Source of the DNA: Rhodanobacteraceae bacterium
GTDB taxonomy: Bacteria; Pseudomonadota; Gammaproteobacteria; Xanthomonadales; Rhodanobacteraceae
Direction of reading: 5' to 3'
DNA: 54,357 nt
Assembly: GCA_016790075.1 (NCBI GenBank)
Contig: JAEUPP010000034.1
Span: forward strand, 1-54,357
Position numbers and translations under genes: made by a program. Below, one piece after another: positions 45,757-53,956 of this stretch (positions are counted from its first letter, which is position 1; each line of letters opens with the position of its first letter). Under the pieces are notes generated by a model. It searched no databases and was not told the DNA's origin. It saw only the letters and a list, made by a program, of their open reading frames with translations.

Positions 45757-46599
45757 ATGGCGAAGAAGGGCTGGGCTGCGTTTCCCTATGCCGACAAGGC
45801 CTACGACTACGCTGGCGACAAGCTGGCGAAATCCTGGAAGGCGCTGCACGCGGGCGACCAGGAACCATTTCCGGACGAAAAACACCTCACCAAGCTGTTC
45901 AAGGCCAACCCCAAGCTTGGCAAGGACGCTGCTACCAGTGCCAACGCCTTGCAGGAGGCCTGGCGCGCCTTTCATCGCGGCGACTTCGAGGCGGCCTATG
46001 AACAGGGCAAGGCGCTGAAAGCGCTGGGCGCTTCGGTCGCGATCAAGGCCGGTGGCATCCATGCGACCTATCTCGTCGAGGCGGAAAAAGAAAAACTCGC
46101 CCGCTATGAATCACTCGCCACTTTCGCCGAGGAGGCAATTGCCGCCCTGCCGGATGAAGCGAATAGCCACTACCGCCGTGCCTTTGCCATAGGCCGTTAC
46201 AGCCAGTGCATATCGATTACCAAGGCACTGACCCAGGGTCTGGCCGGCAAAGTCAAGGAATCGCTGGATGCGACCCTGGAACTCGCGCCCAAACATGCCG
46301 AGGCGCAAACCGCGCTAGGGCTTTACCACGCCGAGATCGTGGGCAAGGTTGGCGGCATGCTCGCAAAACTGACCTATGGTGCGAGTGCAGCCACAGCTGA
46401 AAAGCATCTCAAGGAGGCGACCAAGCTTACCGCCGATTCGCCCATTGCCTGGATCGAATACGGCAATGGCCTGTTGCTGCTGCACGGGGACAAGCAGGAA
46501 GACGCCGCCGCTGAAGCCTATGCCAAGGCCGCCAAACTCAAGCCGCGCGACGCCATGGAAGCTCTGGACGTGGCCTGGGCAAAGGACCAGCTCGCCTGA
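45757..46599 (+). CDS. Tetratricopeptide-like protein
   Basis: A 280-residue soluble protein starting MAKKGWAAFPYADKAYDYAG. The helical repeats resemble TPRs, with motifs such as EAWRAFHRGDFEAAYEQGKA, EEAIAALPDEANSHYRRAFA and KHAEAQTALGLYHAEIVGKV. A final repeat reads DAAAEAYAKAAKLKPRD. It lies divergent from ligA with a 133-bp gap. Similar proteins occur in proteobacteria without a known role, possibly in peptide or protein-complex handling. A hairpin follows. Confidence 0.8.
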   Translation: MAKKGWAAFPYADKAYDYAGDKLAKSWKALHAGDQEPFPDEKHLTKLFKANPKLGKDAATSANALQEAWRAFHRGDFEAAYEQGKALKALGASVAIKAGGIHATYLVEAEKEKLARYESLATFAEEAIAALPDEANSHYRRAFAIGRYSQCISITKALTQGLAGKVKESLDATLELAPKHAEAQTALGLYHAEIVGKVGGMLAKLTYGASAATAEKHLKEATKLTADSPIAWIEYGNGLLLLHGDKQEDAAAEAYAKAAKLKPRDAMEALDVAWAKDQLA

Positions 46600-46619
46600 C
46601 TGAAAGGTGAGCGTCAAGC

Positions 46620-46651
46620 CCAACCGGCAGCGGTATTCGCGCTGCCGTTGG
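46620..46651. terminator. Hairpin between convergent genes
   Basis: A 12-bp stem with a single bulged base (CCAACCGGCAGCG with CGCTGCCGTTGG) around a 7-base loop. It lies between the TPR-like gene (+) and the periplasmic protein gene (-). It probably terminates both. Confidence 0.55.
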
Positions 46652-46660
46652 CGCGAATCC

Positions 46661-47179
46661 CTAATTGCCGCCCGCGCCCCGCAATTCGGCCGCATTCGGC
46701 AACCCTGAGGGGCCTGGCGATTTCATCTGCAGGCGGCGCACTTCGGTTTCCGAGTTGCGCCGCGCACGCTCGCGCTCGGCCAGGGTCTGGCATTTGTCGC
46801 GCCCCAGGTGCGAGCCGGTCTGCCGTTCGCGCTCGCAGATCAACCGGCGCCCGTCGTTACGGGTCAATACGGCATTGACGCTTTCCTGCGCCTGCAACAG
46901 TTCCGCCTTGTCCGCACTGCCAAATAGCTTCACGTCCGGGTGACGGCTCAGTACGGTCGCAATGTGCTCGAGATTCTGCTCGACTTCGGTACGCTCGCTG
47001 ACTGAAACAAACTCGTAGTGACCGCCCGGTTGCATCTGCTGGCGGATCGCTGCGGCCTGGTCGTCGAACAACTGTTTTGTCTCAGCCGTCAGCGGTCGCT
47101 CGAGACGCTCCTTGGCAGATACAGTCGCCGAGACCGCCACTACAGCCGCCAGCAGGGCTGCCGAACAAATGCGCTTCAT
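46661..47179 (-). CDS. Periplasmic protein of unknown function
   Basis: A 172-residue exported protein. The signal peptide MKRICSAALLAAVVAVSATV ends at VSA near residue 22. The mature part is charged and helical (TKQLFDDQAAAIRQQMQPGG, EQNLEHIATVLSRHPD) and contains two Cys (RRLICERERQ, DKCQTLAERE) that could form a disulfide. The ATG at 47179 follows GTGGAGC. It is divergent from yajD. No domain is recognised; similar small proteins occur in Xanthomonadales. Confidence 0.75.
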   Translation of the reverse strand: MKRICSAALLAAVVAVSATVSAKERLERPLTAETKQLFDDQAAAIRQQMQPGGHYEFVSVSERTEVEQNLEHIATVLSRHPDVKLFGSADKAELLQAQESVNAVLTRNDGRRLICERERQTGSHLGRDKCQTLAERERARRNSETEVRRLQMKSPGPSGLPNAAELRGAGGN

Positions 47180-47300
47180 CGTATGCTCCACGATAGAGTG
47201 ATGGCCGCATTGTGGCCGCAAGCCCCTTGCGGGCGCGTTGCTGAAGCTGCTGACATACGAATATTGTCGTAGAAATCCCCCAATACTGCCCGAAGCATCC

Positions 47301-47669
47301 ATGAGCCCATCCGGCCCTAATCCCAGCCGACTTGACCGCATCGTCGCCGATGCACGCGCCGCCGCCAGCGAACGCGAGAAAGGTTATCGCGAGCGTGCGT
47401 TGAAAATGTATCCGTGGATTTGCGGCCGCTGCGCCCGGGAATTCACGCGGGCGAACCTGCATGAACTGACGGTACACCATCGCAACCACAACCACGACGA
47501 CAACCCGGCTGACGGCAGTAACTGGGAACTGCTCTGCCTCTACTGCCACGACAACGAACATTCCCGCTATATCGACCACACCGGCGACAACAGCGAAACC
47601 AGAGTCGCTGAGGCCACTGCGAATCCTTTTGCGGCCTTGCGTGAAATGATGAATCGGCAGAAAAGCTGA
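47301..47669 (+). CDS. yajD: YajD family HNH nuclease
   Basis: A 122-residue HNH-endonuclease-like protein. A zinc pair (CGRCAREFTRANLHELTVHH, then CLYCHDNEHSRY) flanks the HNH core, whose His-His and Asn residues are in TVHHRNHNHDDNPADGSNW. This matches E. coli YajD in length and motif. Its cellular role is not established. The ATG at 47301 follows CGAAG. Confidence 0.92.
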   Translation: MSPSGPNPSRLDRIVADARAAASEREKGYRERALKMYPWICGRCAREFTRANLHELTVHHRNHNHDDNPADGSNWELLCLYCHDNEHSRYIDHTGDNSETRVAEATANPFAALREMMNRQKS

Positions 47670-47784
47670 GTTGCGGCCGATTCCGCAGCTTCTTGGCGCT
47701 GCTCAAGACCGGAGGCTGCCAGGGGTTTGCTGCTGAAGTGATTGCGTATGGAAATTCCTCCAGTGAGCGTTAGCCGCCATGCCT

Positions 47785-47849
47785 GCCGGCATCAGTTCGA
47801 CAGCAGGCGCTAGTCGAATCCGCCGAAGAACAGGCGATCGGTTGCGGTG
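47785..47849 (+). repeat. 65-bp direct repeat, copy 1 (candidate attachment site)
   Basis: Identical to 53892-53956 at 64 of 65 positions, in the same orientation. Read on the minus strand, it includes the last codons of an FG-GAP gene (ATDRLFFGGFD, stop). The full context of that gene is present only at copy 2. It lies 115 bp after yajD. Confidence 0.85.
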
Positions 47850-47854
47850 CGTAG

Positions 47855-48318
47855 TTCGGCCACGTCGAGGGCTCGCTTCCGCGGCGAAGCGCCTGCGTGA
47901 GCGAAGCCCGCCTGGAAAGCTGCTTGATGGTCTGCAGCGGGATTTTCTTGGCGTTCTCGTCGCGAATGAGCAAGCCGTCGAGCTGCCGTTTCTCCGCATC
48001 CGTCAGCCGTGCCGCGATCAGCTGGAAGTAGCCGCCATTGACCGGGGAGCGCACACGTAGCGATAGCGCTTGTTCGGCGCGACCGGCACCGGCTTCACCT
48101 GCACCTGGTACTGCAATTCCGTCCGGATGTGCCCGGACGACGGCTGCGGGCTCCGCCAATCTGGCCATCGGCTGACCTTGGCGGTGTACCTGAAATGCTT
48201 CCAGCGCTTCGGGTACTTTCCCGCCTTCGACGAGGTGCCCGGCCGACACGAAGGCAATTTCGGTCTCGTTAGGTGCATACGCGGCGAGCGGAAAAGGCTC
48301 AATAAAACATTGAATTAA
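47855..48318. pseudogene. Tn3-family transposase remnants (DUF4158 region), in two orientations
   Basis: On the plus strand 48070-48318 encodes SGHRLTLAVYLKCFQRFGYF followed by PAFDEVP, very like the start of the DUF4158 domain of Tn3-type transposases. On the minus strand 47855-48060 encodes ARLTDAEKRQLDGLLIRDEN and KKIPLQTIKQLSRRASLTQA, which resembles a later part of the same domain. Both are short, flanked by stops and opposite in direction, so the element has been broken and rearranged. No catalytic part remains. The family call is from pattern memory. Confidence 0.4.
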
Positions 48319-48464
48319 CGCGTAAAACCGCGCGTTTCGGCGAGAGGCCCGTCGAGCGGGCAGCCGGCCGATGCGTGGTTGGCGAGACCACATCGGGTAT
48401 CCTGTTCAACTCGGTCGTCAGCCCCCGGCTGGCGAGACTTCGACCCCAATTTCGAGGCGACTCG

Positions 48465-49715
48465 ATGCAAATCACCATGGAAGGCGTCGCAGCCGCTGTG
48501 TTTGGCCTGGCTCTGCTGCATACGTTCTCGACCAAGCTGTTCGAGACGTTGGCCGGCCGCAACCCAAAACATGCCGGTCTGTTGCACCTGTTGGGCGAAG
48601 TCGAGATCGTCTTTGGCTTCTGGGCGTTCGTACTGGTCGTGATCATGGCCTTCATGAAGGGAGCGGACGCAGCCGTCAGCTATGCCGAGAGCCGCAAGTA
48701 CACGGAGCCCTTATTCGTGTTCGTGGTGATGGTGGTGGCGGCATCGCGGCCGGTGCTGGAAGCAGTACGCCAGCTCGTCTCGGGCATGGCGCGCTTGCTG
48801 CCCGTGCGCCCGGCGCTGGCGCAGACGTGGCTGGGCTTGTCGGTCGTGCCACTGCTGGGTTCGCTGGTCACCGAGCCGGCGGCAATGACGTTGGCCGCAT
48901 TGACCTTGGCGCCCTTGGTCTTCCGTCGTGATGTCCCGGAGCGTGTGAAGTACGCCGCGCTGGGCGTGCTTTTCGTCAACGTCTCCATCGGGGGCACGCT
49001 CACGTCCTACGCCGCGCCGCCGGTGTTGATGGTCGCCGACGCTTGGCAGTGGAACACGGCCTTCATGGCCGCGAACTTCGGCTGGAAAGCCGCAGTGGCA
49101 GTGATCGTGAATGCTTCAGCGATGACGCTGGTGCTGCGCCGACACCTGGTCACCCAGGACAAGGCATCCCCATCGACCCGGCCGCCGGTACCGGTGACGG
49201 TGAGCCTCATCCACCTGCTATTCCTGGGCGCGATCGTCGCGTTCGCACACCACCCGGTCATTTTTCTCTGGATGTTCCTGTTTTTCCTCGGATTCGCGCA
49301 TGCCTACGAGCGGCACCAGAGTCGCCTGATCTTGAAGGAGAGCTTGTTGGTCGGCTTCTTCCTGGCGGGCCTGGTCGTGCTGGGGGGAATGCAAGAATGG
49401 TGGCTCTCCCCGATCGTGTCGAGCCTGCAGCCGGTTGCCCTGTTCTTTGGTGCGCTCGGCCTTACAGCGATCACCGACAACGCCGCACTGACGTACCTCG
49501 GTTCCCTCATTCCCGGGATCAGCGACCCGGCGAAGTACATGCTGGTTGCCGGCGCGGTCGCCGGCGGCGGACTCACCATCATTGCCAACGCGCCGAATCC
49601 CGCTGGCGTCGCCTTGCTGCGCGAGGGCTTCAAGGACGAGTCAATCGGTGCTGGCGGGCTGTTGCTCGGCGCATTGCCGCCGACCGTTGTTGCGGCGGCG
49701 GCATTCCTGCTGTAG
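48465..49715 (+). CDS. Putative Na+/H+ antiporter (Na_H_antiport_3-like)
   Basis: A 416-residue membrane protein with about 11-12 helices. Recognisable segments are ALLHTFSTKLFETLAGRNPK, LVTEPAAMTLAALTLAP and LTAITDNAALTYLGSLIPGI, the last two typical of a putative sodium/proton antiporter family. A charge relay in the ITDNAAL region is plausible. The ATG at 48465 is not preceded by a strong ribosome-binding site. It is the first intact gene inside the island flanked by the 65-bp repeats. The transported ion is untested. Confidence 0.82.
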   Translation: MQITMEGVAAAVFGLALLHTFSTKLFETLAGRNPKHAGLLHLLGEVEIVFGFWAFVLVVIMAFMKGADAAVSYAESRKYTEPLFVFVVMVVAASRPVLEAVRQLVSGMARLLPVRPALAQTWLGLSVVPLLGSLVTEPAAMTLAALTLAPLVFRRDVPERVKYAALGVLFVNVSIGGTLTSYAAPPVLMVADAWQWNTAFMAANFGWKAAVAVIVNASAMTLVLRRHLVTQDKASPSTRPPVPVTVSLIHLLFLGAIVAFAHHPVIFLWMFLFFLGFAHAYERHQSRLILKESLLVGFFLAGLVVLGGMQEWWLSPIVSSLQPVALFFGALGLTAITDNAALTYLGSLIPGISDPAKYMLVAGAVAGGGLTIIANAPNPAGVALLREGFKDESIGAGGLLLGALPPTVVAAAAFLL

Positions 49716-49803
49716 CCAGAGTGCCCTGCGGTATCCGCGCATCGACGCGTATTCATGACCAAATTGCTACAGTTTGGCCTCTTCGTACGGCAATCTTTCG
49801 ATC

Positions 49804-51666
49804 ATGCGCACCCTTGAGGCAATGCATCGCTGGACCGTCACGCTCGGAAAGTCCATCGGTGCTGCGCTCGGCTGGAGCCTGGTCGCGCTGACCGTCGCGG
49901 GGTTGGTCGCAGTAAGCCTGGACCCGGCTGCGGGCCTGGCACCCGGCGCAGAATTGATCGAAGCATTGACTCGTGTGCTGCTCAACGGCATTCCGTTGGC
50001 GATCGCGATCCTGTGCCTGATCGCACTGACCGGTCGACCGTTGATGGCCGCGGCATCGGGTGCCGCCGCCTACGCCGCCTTGATTGTGGCGGGCACGATC
50101 AAACTTGAGCAGCTCGGCCTGCCGTTGCTTCCCGCCGATTTCCGTTTTCTGAGCGCTGGTGGTGGAGCTACGTTGTTCTCGCACTACATTGAACCGATTC
50201 AATTGATCCTACCGGTGAGTTTGTTGGCCATCGCGGCGATTGCCGTCCGTTGGGAGCCGAAACGCTGGCGGCCAGGAGCGCGCACCCGGCGCGTGCTCTG
50301 CAGCATCGCGGGCGTGGCGGGCATCACGTTGGTGACCGGCACGAGCGGCTGGCGCAGTACCTACGATGGCTGGAACCGCGGATTTGAACCGTGGTCGCCG
50401 GCCGAGACTGTTGCCCGTCTCGGTGTGGTGCCGACCCTGCTGATGTACCACTGGGAACTGGCCCGACCCGATCGCCACCCACCAAACCGTGACCGCGTGC
50501 TCGAATTCCTCGCTGAACATGCGGAGGCCTTCGGTCGCATGGCGAGCACGGATGGTGACGGCGTCCTGCCCGACATCCTGGTCGTACAGAGTGAATCGTT
50601 TTTCGACCCGGCGCTGCTGACCGGCATCGCTGCCGAGGACACGCTGCCGCAGTTTCGACGCCTGCGCACGCAAGGATGGTCCGGAAATCTGCGCGTACCC
50701 ACGTACGCCGGCGGGACGATCCGTACGGAATTCGAAGTCCTCAGCGGCGTGCCGTTGGCGGCGTTTCCGGGCGTGGAATACCCGTATTTCGAACTCGTCG
50801 ATGCTCCCATGCCGGGCCTGATGCGGACATTGACCGAACAGGGCTATCGAACCACGGTGTTGCACCCCAATGACGCCAGCTTCTGGAATCGGCGAGACTC
50901 CTTGGCGCGCCTGGGCGCTGAGCGATTCCTCGCGCTACCAGAATTTGCGAACGCGCCCAAAACCGGTCTGTTTATCGCCGATGCCGCGTTGACTGATCGC
51001 ATGCTGGCCGAACTGCGGGAAGACGGGCCGCCGCAATTTCTGTTCGCGATCAGCATGGAAAGCCATGGTCCCTACGAGGTCCGACCCGGACTGGACGAAG
51101 CGGTTCTCTCGGCGATCGGCGTGCCCGATACGCTGGACGAATACGGCGCACGTACGTTGCGTCACTACCTCTACCACCTGGCCAATGCAGATCGTGAGCT
51201 CGGTCGTCTCGCTGCAGCGGTGCAGCAGCGGGCACGGCCGACAGTGCTGGTCTTTTATGGCGACCACCTACCTGGGCTGCACTCCGCGTTTGCACAGTTG
51301 GGATTTCGGGATGGTCTTGGGCCGCGATCGCAACCGGCCCCCTACCTCGTGCTCGACAACCGTCGCGCCGAGCAACGCGAAGAGGACACGCTCGCATGGA
51401 TGCTACCGGCATTGCTACTGGAGGCGGCACGCGTGCCGCCTGACGCCTACTTGGCGCTGGTCGGCGCGTTACGCCACACCCCGACGATGCTGCTACCCGA
51501 CAGCGCGGGTGGACGGCCGGAGCCTCGCTTCACGGAGCTGGCTCGACTGCGCGTGCGCGATGAATTCAATCTCGGCGACTACACCGCGGCGCTGACGCCA
51601 GCGCCGGTGGTGATGGATTCGAACGTCACCGAGACGCCCCCTACCGAAGAGGCGGCGACCAATTGA
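49804..51666 (+). CDS. LTA-synthase-like sulfatase / phosphoglycerol transferase family protein
   Basis: A 620-residue membrane enzyme with four to five N-terminal helices (residues 1-180) and an extracytoplasmic sulfatase-fold domain. Catalytic residues can be placed: QSESFFDPAL supplies the metal-ligand Glu, TYAGGTIRTEFEVLSG the nucleophilic Thr, MESHGPYE the His and FYGDHLPG the Asp-His. This matches LtaS and OpgB enzymes, which transfer phosphoglycerol or related groups onto glycolipids or periplasmic glucans. No other glucan or teichoic acid gene is nearby. Start chosen at ATG 49804; upstream TTG 49774 is possible. Confidence 0.85.
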   Translation: MRTLEAMHRWTVTLGKSIGAALGWSLVALTVAGLVAVSLDPAAGLAPGAELIEALTRVLLNGIPLAIAILCLIALTGRPLMAAASGAAAYAALIVAGTIKLEQLGLPLLPADFRFLSAGGGATLFSHYIEPIQLILPVSLLAIAAIAVRWEPKRWRPGARTRRVLCSIAGVAGITLVTGTSGWRSTYDGWNRGFEPWSPAETVARLGVVPTLLMYHWELARPDRHPPNRDRVLEFLAEHAEAFGRMASTDGDGVLPDILVVQSESFFDPALLTGIAAEDTLPQFRRLRTQGWSGNLRVPTYAGGTIRTEFEVLSGVPLAAFPGVEYPYFELVDAPMPGLMRTLTEQGYRTTVLHPNDASFWNRRDSLARLGAERFLALPEFANAPKTGLFIADAALTDRMLAELREDGPPQFLFAISMESHGPYEVRPGLDEAVLSAIGVPDTLDEYGARTLRHYLYHLANADRELGRLAAAVQQRARPTVLVFYGDHLPGLHSAFAQLGFRDGLGPRSQPAPYLVLDNRRAEQREEDTLAWMLPALLLEAARVPPDAYLALVGALRHTPTMLLPDSAGGRPEPRFTELARLRVRDEFNLGDYTAALTPAPVVMDSNVTETPPTEEAATN

Positions 51667-51757
51667 GCCGTTTCACTGCTCGTTGCGGTCTGGTGTCCCA
51701 AGACGCAGGGGGACCAACTACGAATGAGGACAACGACGTTGAATCGATGGCCAGCGC

Positions 51758-52213
51758 GTGATTGCGGAAATTCTCGAACGCCTGCAGCGGGATTTCCCGC
51801 CGAGCAACTCATCCGGCGACGTCGATCACTGCAAGACCAGCCTGTCGACGTATGCCCATTCGCTCCACGCGATCGGATCGATGTTGCTGGACACGATTCG
51901 CCGGATGGTTCCGGCGCGCCTCTTCGCCGAATCGGCGCTGGAGGTCGTCGCACCCGCTCGGCCAGAAATCACGATCGCCCAATTCCGTCTCAGGCCGAAC
52001 GACCATTACTACGAAAGCGTGGGAGCCTTGCTGCCTTCGCCCGCGAACCCGGCGGTACCACACGCCACCGGTATTGCCTTCAACCTGAGCCTGTATCGCG
52101 GCGCGGTGCAGCAGCTTGTGCGTCTGCCCGGCCTCGAGTTCTCTAGCGCGTGCTGGTTTGATGGCGTGGAGAACCCGGCTTCTCGCAATAGCCATCGTAT
52201 ACGAAGCAAATAA
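51758..52213 (+). CDS. Hypothetical protein
   Basis: A 151-residue soluble product with a GTG start at 51758 and no clear ribosome-binding site. Its segments (AIGSMLLDTIRRMVPARLFA, RLRPNDHYYESVGALLPSP) show no family I know. It ends at a perfect hairpin shared with the convergent small membrane gene. It lies 91 bp after the sulfatase gene and may share its transcript. Confidence 0.5.
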   Translation: MIAEILERLQRDFPPSNSSGDVDHCKTSLSTYAHSLHAIGSMLLDTIRRMVPARLFAESALEVVAPARPEITIAQFRLRPNDHYYESVGALLPSPANPAVPHATGIAFNLSLYRGAVQQLVRLPGLEFSSACWFDGVENPASRNSHRIRSK

Positions 52214-52236
52214 TCGCCATTCTCCTGTTCCGTTGC

Positions 52237-52273
52237 CACCGTATCGTCATCGCAAACGGATGACGATACGGTG
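52237..52273. terminator. Perfect 15-bp hairpin between convergent genes
   Basis: CACCGTATCGTCATC pairs exactly with GATGACGATACGGTG around a 7-base loop. It lies 24 bp after the end of the gene at 51758-52213 and 8 bp before the end of the convergent gene at 52281. It has no T-run, so its efficiency is uncertain. Confidence 0.65.
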
Positions 52274-52280
52274 TCGACTA

Positions 52281-52661
52281 CTACTTCGAGGTGCCCGTCT
52301 CGGTGCGCAGCAGCGAAAGCTGCAACTCGACGCGCTTTATCTCACGCAGCATCCGATTCACTTCCATGCGGTTTCCCATGAAGGTCTTGCACAGCGTCGT
52401 TATCTGAAACAGAAATAACGCTCCAATCCCCCACTTCACGGCCAACACCGCGTCGACTGTGTTCGTCATCTGCCACAGTGCGTAGACGCCGATGAGAAAC
52501 GAGACGCCGTTGGTGACGTTGACCAACCACATTACCCATGCCATCGGGCCACGGAACAGTCCGAACGCCTGGGCAAGATACCCAGGCTCGGCGTGACTTG
52601 CCAGCAGGGCCCGGTCCTCTTCCGTCAAGGCCTGGCCAATGAGATCGTCGAACTTGCTCAT
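52281..52661 (-). CDS. DUF6768-like small membrane protein paired with the ECF sigma factor
   Basis: A 126-residue protein with an acidic helical N-terminus (MSKFDDLIGQALTEEDRALL). Two central membrane helices follow (WVMWLVNVTNGVSFLIGVYA, LAVKWGIGALFLFQITTLCK), then a C-terminal coiled-coil-like end (EVNRMLREIKRVELQLSLLR). Its ATG overlaps the sigma-factor stop, a tight pairing seen for DUF6768 proteins beside ECF sigma factors. It may act as an anti-sigma factor or sensor, but this is inferred only from the linkage. Confidence 0.8.
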   Translation of the reverse strand: MSKFDDLIGQALTEEDRALLASHAEPGYLAQAFGLFRGPMAWVMWLVNVTNGVSFLIGVYALWQMTNTVDAVLAVKWGIGALFLFQITTLCKTFMGNRMEVNRMLREIKRVELQLSLLRTETGTSK

Positions 52662-53233
52662 GAATCGTCTCCTTCGAGTATCGCGCGGACCTTGCGCCGC
52701 GCATGCAAGAGCCGGGTCTTGACCGTCCCCGGGGGAACGTCGGTGGCGATAGCAATTTCCGCCACACTGAGGTCTTCAATATAGAAAAGGGCCATGGCCG
52801 CTCGCTGCGCTGCCGGCAACCGCCCGATCGCATCCAGCACGAGGGATACGTCGACCGCAGACTCTGCCGTTGGCTCAGCTGGGTTCTCGAGGTATTGCTC
52901 GACCTCGCTGACGTCAGCCATCGTGATCGATCGGTCGGCGCCAGCGAACGCACGGTGGCAACGACGTGTCACGATACGGAAGGCCCACGCAGGAAAAGCG
53001 GCCACGTCGTCGAGCCGACTGATACTTTTGACGATCTCGATCCACGCTTCCTGGACCATGTCCTTCGCCCGATCGGCGTCGCCCAGCACCCGCCACGCGT
53101 GTCGCCACAATCGGGGCTGCCAGCGTGCGACGAGCCGCTGCAGCGCCGGCCGGTCGCCGGTGATCGCCGCCGCGACTAGGAATTCGTCGTAGATTCGCTC
53201 GCTGTCCCGCTTCACGTCCCGCTCCCTTCCCAT
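52658..53233 (-). CDS. ECF-type RNA polymerase sigma factor
   Basis: A 191-residue sigma-70-family factor. Region 2 is visible in ALQRLVARWQPRLWRHAWRV, AKDMVQEAWIEIVKSI and FPAWAFRIVTRRCHR. Region 4 is visible in LPAAQRAAMALFYIEDLSVA and PPGTVKTRLLHARRKVRA. The start is the ATG at 53233. It heads a two-gene minus-strand unit with the small membrane protein. ECF factors usually control their own promoter, but no clear ECF-type -35/-10 pair was identified upstream of 53233. Confidence 0.9.
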   Translation of the reverse strand: MGRERDVKRDSERIYDEFLVAAAITGDRPALQRLVARWQPRLWRHAWRVLGDADRAKDMVQEAWIEIVKSISRLDDVAAFPAWAFRIVTRRCHRAFAGADRSITMADVSEVEQYLENPAEPTAESAVDVSLVLDAIGRLPAAQRAAMALFYIEDLSVAEIAIATDVPPGTVKTRLLHARRKVRAILEGDDS

Positions 53234-53360
53234 CACGTGATACAGGTGCACGCCTGATGCAAGATCGGTTCAATCGGCGGCGATGGCGGCCTATGATCGA
53301 ATTTCGCCCTCGGGTTGATTCGCGCTGTCCATCCGCGAACGGTAATTCGTGGTGCTGCCC

Positions 53361-53891
53361 CTACGCGGCGCTGCCGGGTGAAGTCGTGCACTGGTGGCGT
53401 TCGTCGTCCTCGACTTGCAGGTAGATCGCCGTGGTGTCTATCAAGGCGTGACGCAGGTTACGCTGAATACGCCGCAAGTCGGCGCCAGCGTCGGCTTGAT
53501 GCGAGGCCGCGGTGTACTGCAGTCAATGCGTTGAAGTACGTCGCAGCAGTGCAGCCGGGGCCGGGTCAGCGTCGGCAATGTCGTCGGCCACCTGAGCGAA
53601 GGCGCCTTTCACCACCGGATAGATCGACGTCGGGGGTAACGCGCGGCCGCAGCGCCCCGCGATCGGCAGGATGATCGGCGAGTGGTCGCTGGCCAGCGAC
53701 GTCGGTGGCAGCTCAAAGAAACGCGGGCACCAGGCGAAGTCGTCGAGCAAGTCCTGGCTGATCGGTACCTCGCCCTGGACGCTGCCTTTGCCGACGACGC
53801 GCAGCCAGCGGCGGCCGCGCCGTTGCGTGAAATCGCTGACCTTGGCGTGTGCGGCTTCTGCGGCGCGCAAACCCGTTTGGTAGAGAAAGCG
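53361..53891 (-). pseudogene. Decayed tyrosine recombinase (C-terminal catalytic half)
   Basis: Minus-strand integrase fragment. It opens with the first catalytic box FLYQTGLRAAEAAHAKVSDF (Arg kept), then RRWLRVVGKGSVQGEVPIS. The HxxR box reads H-stop-L-Q-Y, where H-W-L-R-H is expected: TGA at 53523-53525 replaces TGG, CAG replaces CGG and TAC replaces CAC. The frame then continues to RRIQRNLRHALIDTTAIYLQ, keeping the late His and the nucleophilic Tyr, and ends at TAG 53361-53363. All three changes are G:C-to-A:T transitions. The N-terminal half is missing, cut at the 65-bp repeat. It was presumably the integrase of the island. Confidence 0.7.
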
Positions 53892-53956
53892 GCCGGCATC
53901 AGTTCGACAGCAGGCGCTAGTCGAATCCGCCGAAGAACACGCGATCGGTTGCGGTG
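53892..53956 (+). repeat. 65-bp direct repeat, copy 2 (candidate attachment site)
   Basis: Partner of 47785-47849, with one mismatch. It covers the stop codon (53917-53919) and last codons of the FG-GAP gene plus 25 bp beyond. It abuts the integrase fragment directly, the usual arrangement of an attachment site. Confidence 0.85.

Noticed and set aside
47785-47849. Integron attC site suggested by GTTAGCC just left of the repeat
   Set aside because: No paired RYYYAAC/GTTRRRY core sites with the attC fold were found at either copy, and no integron-type integrase is present.
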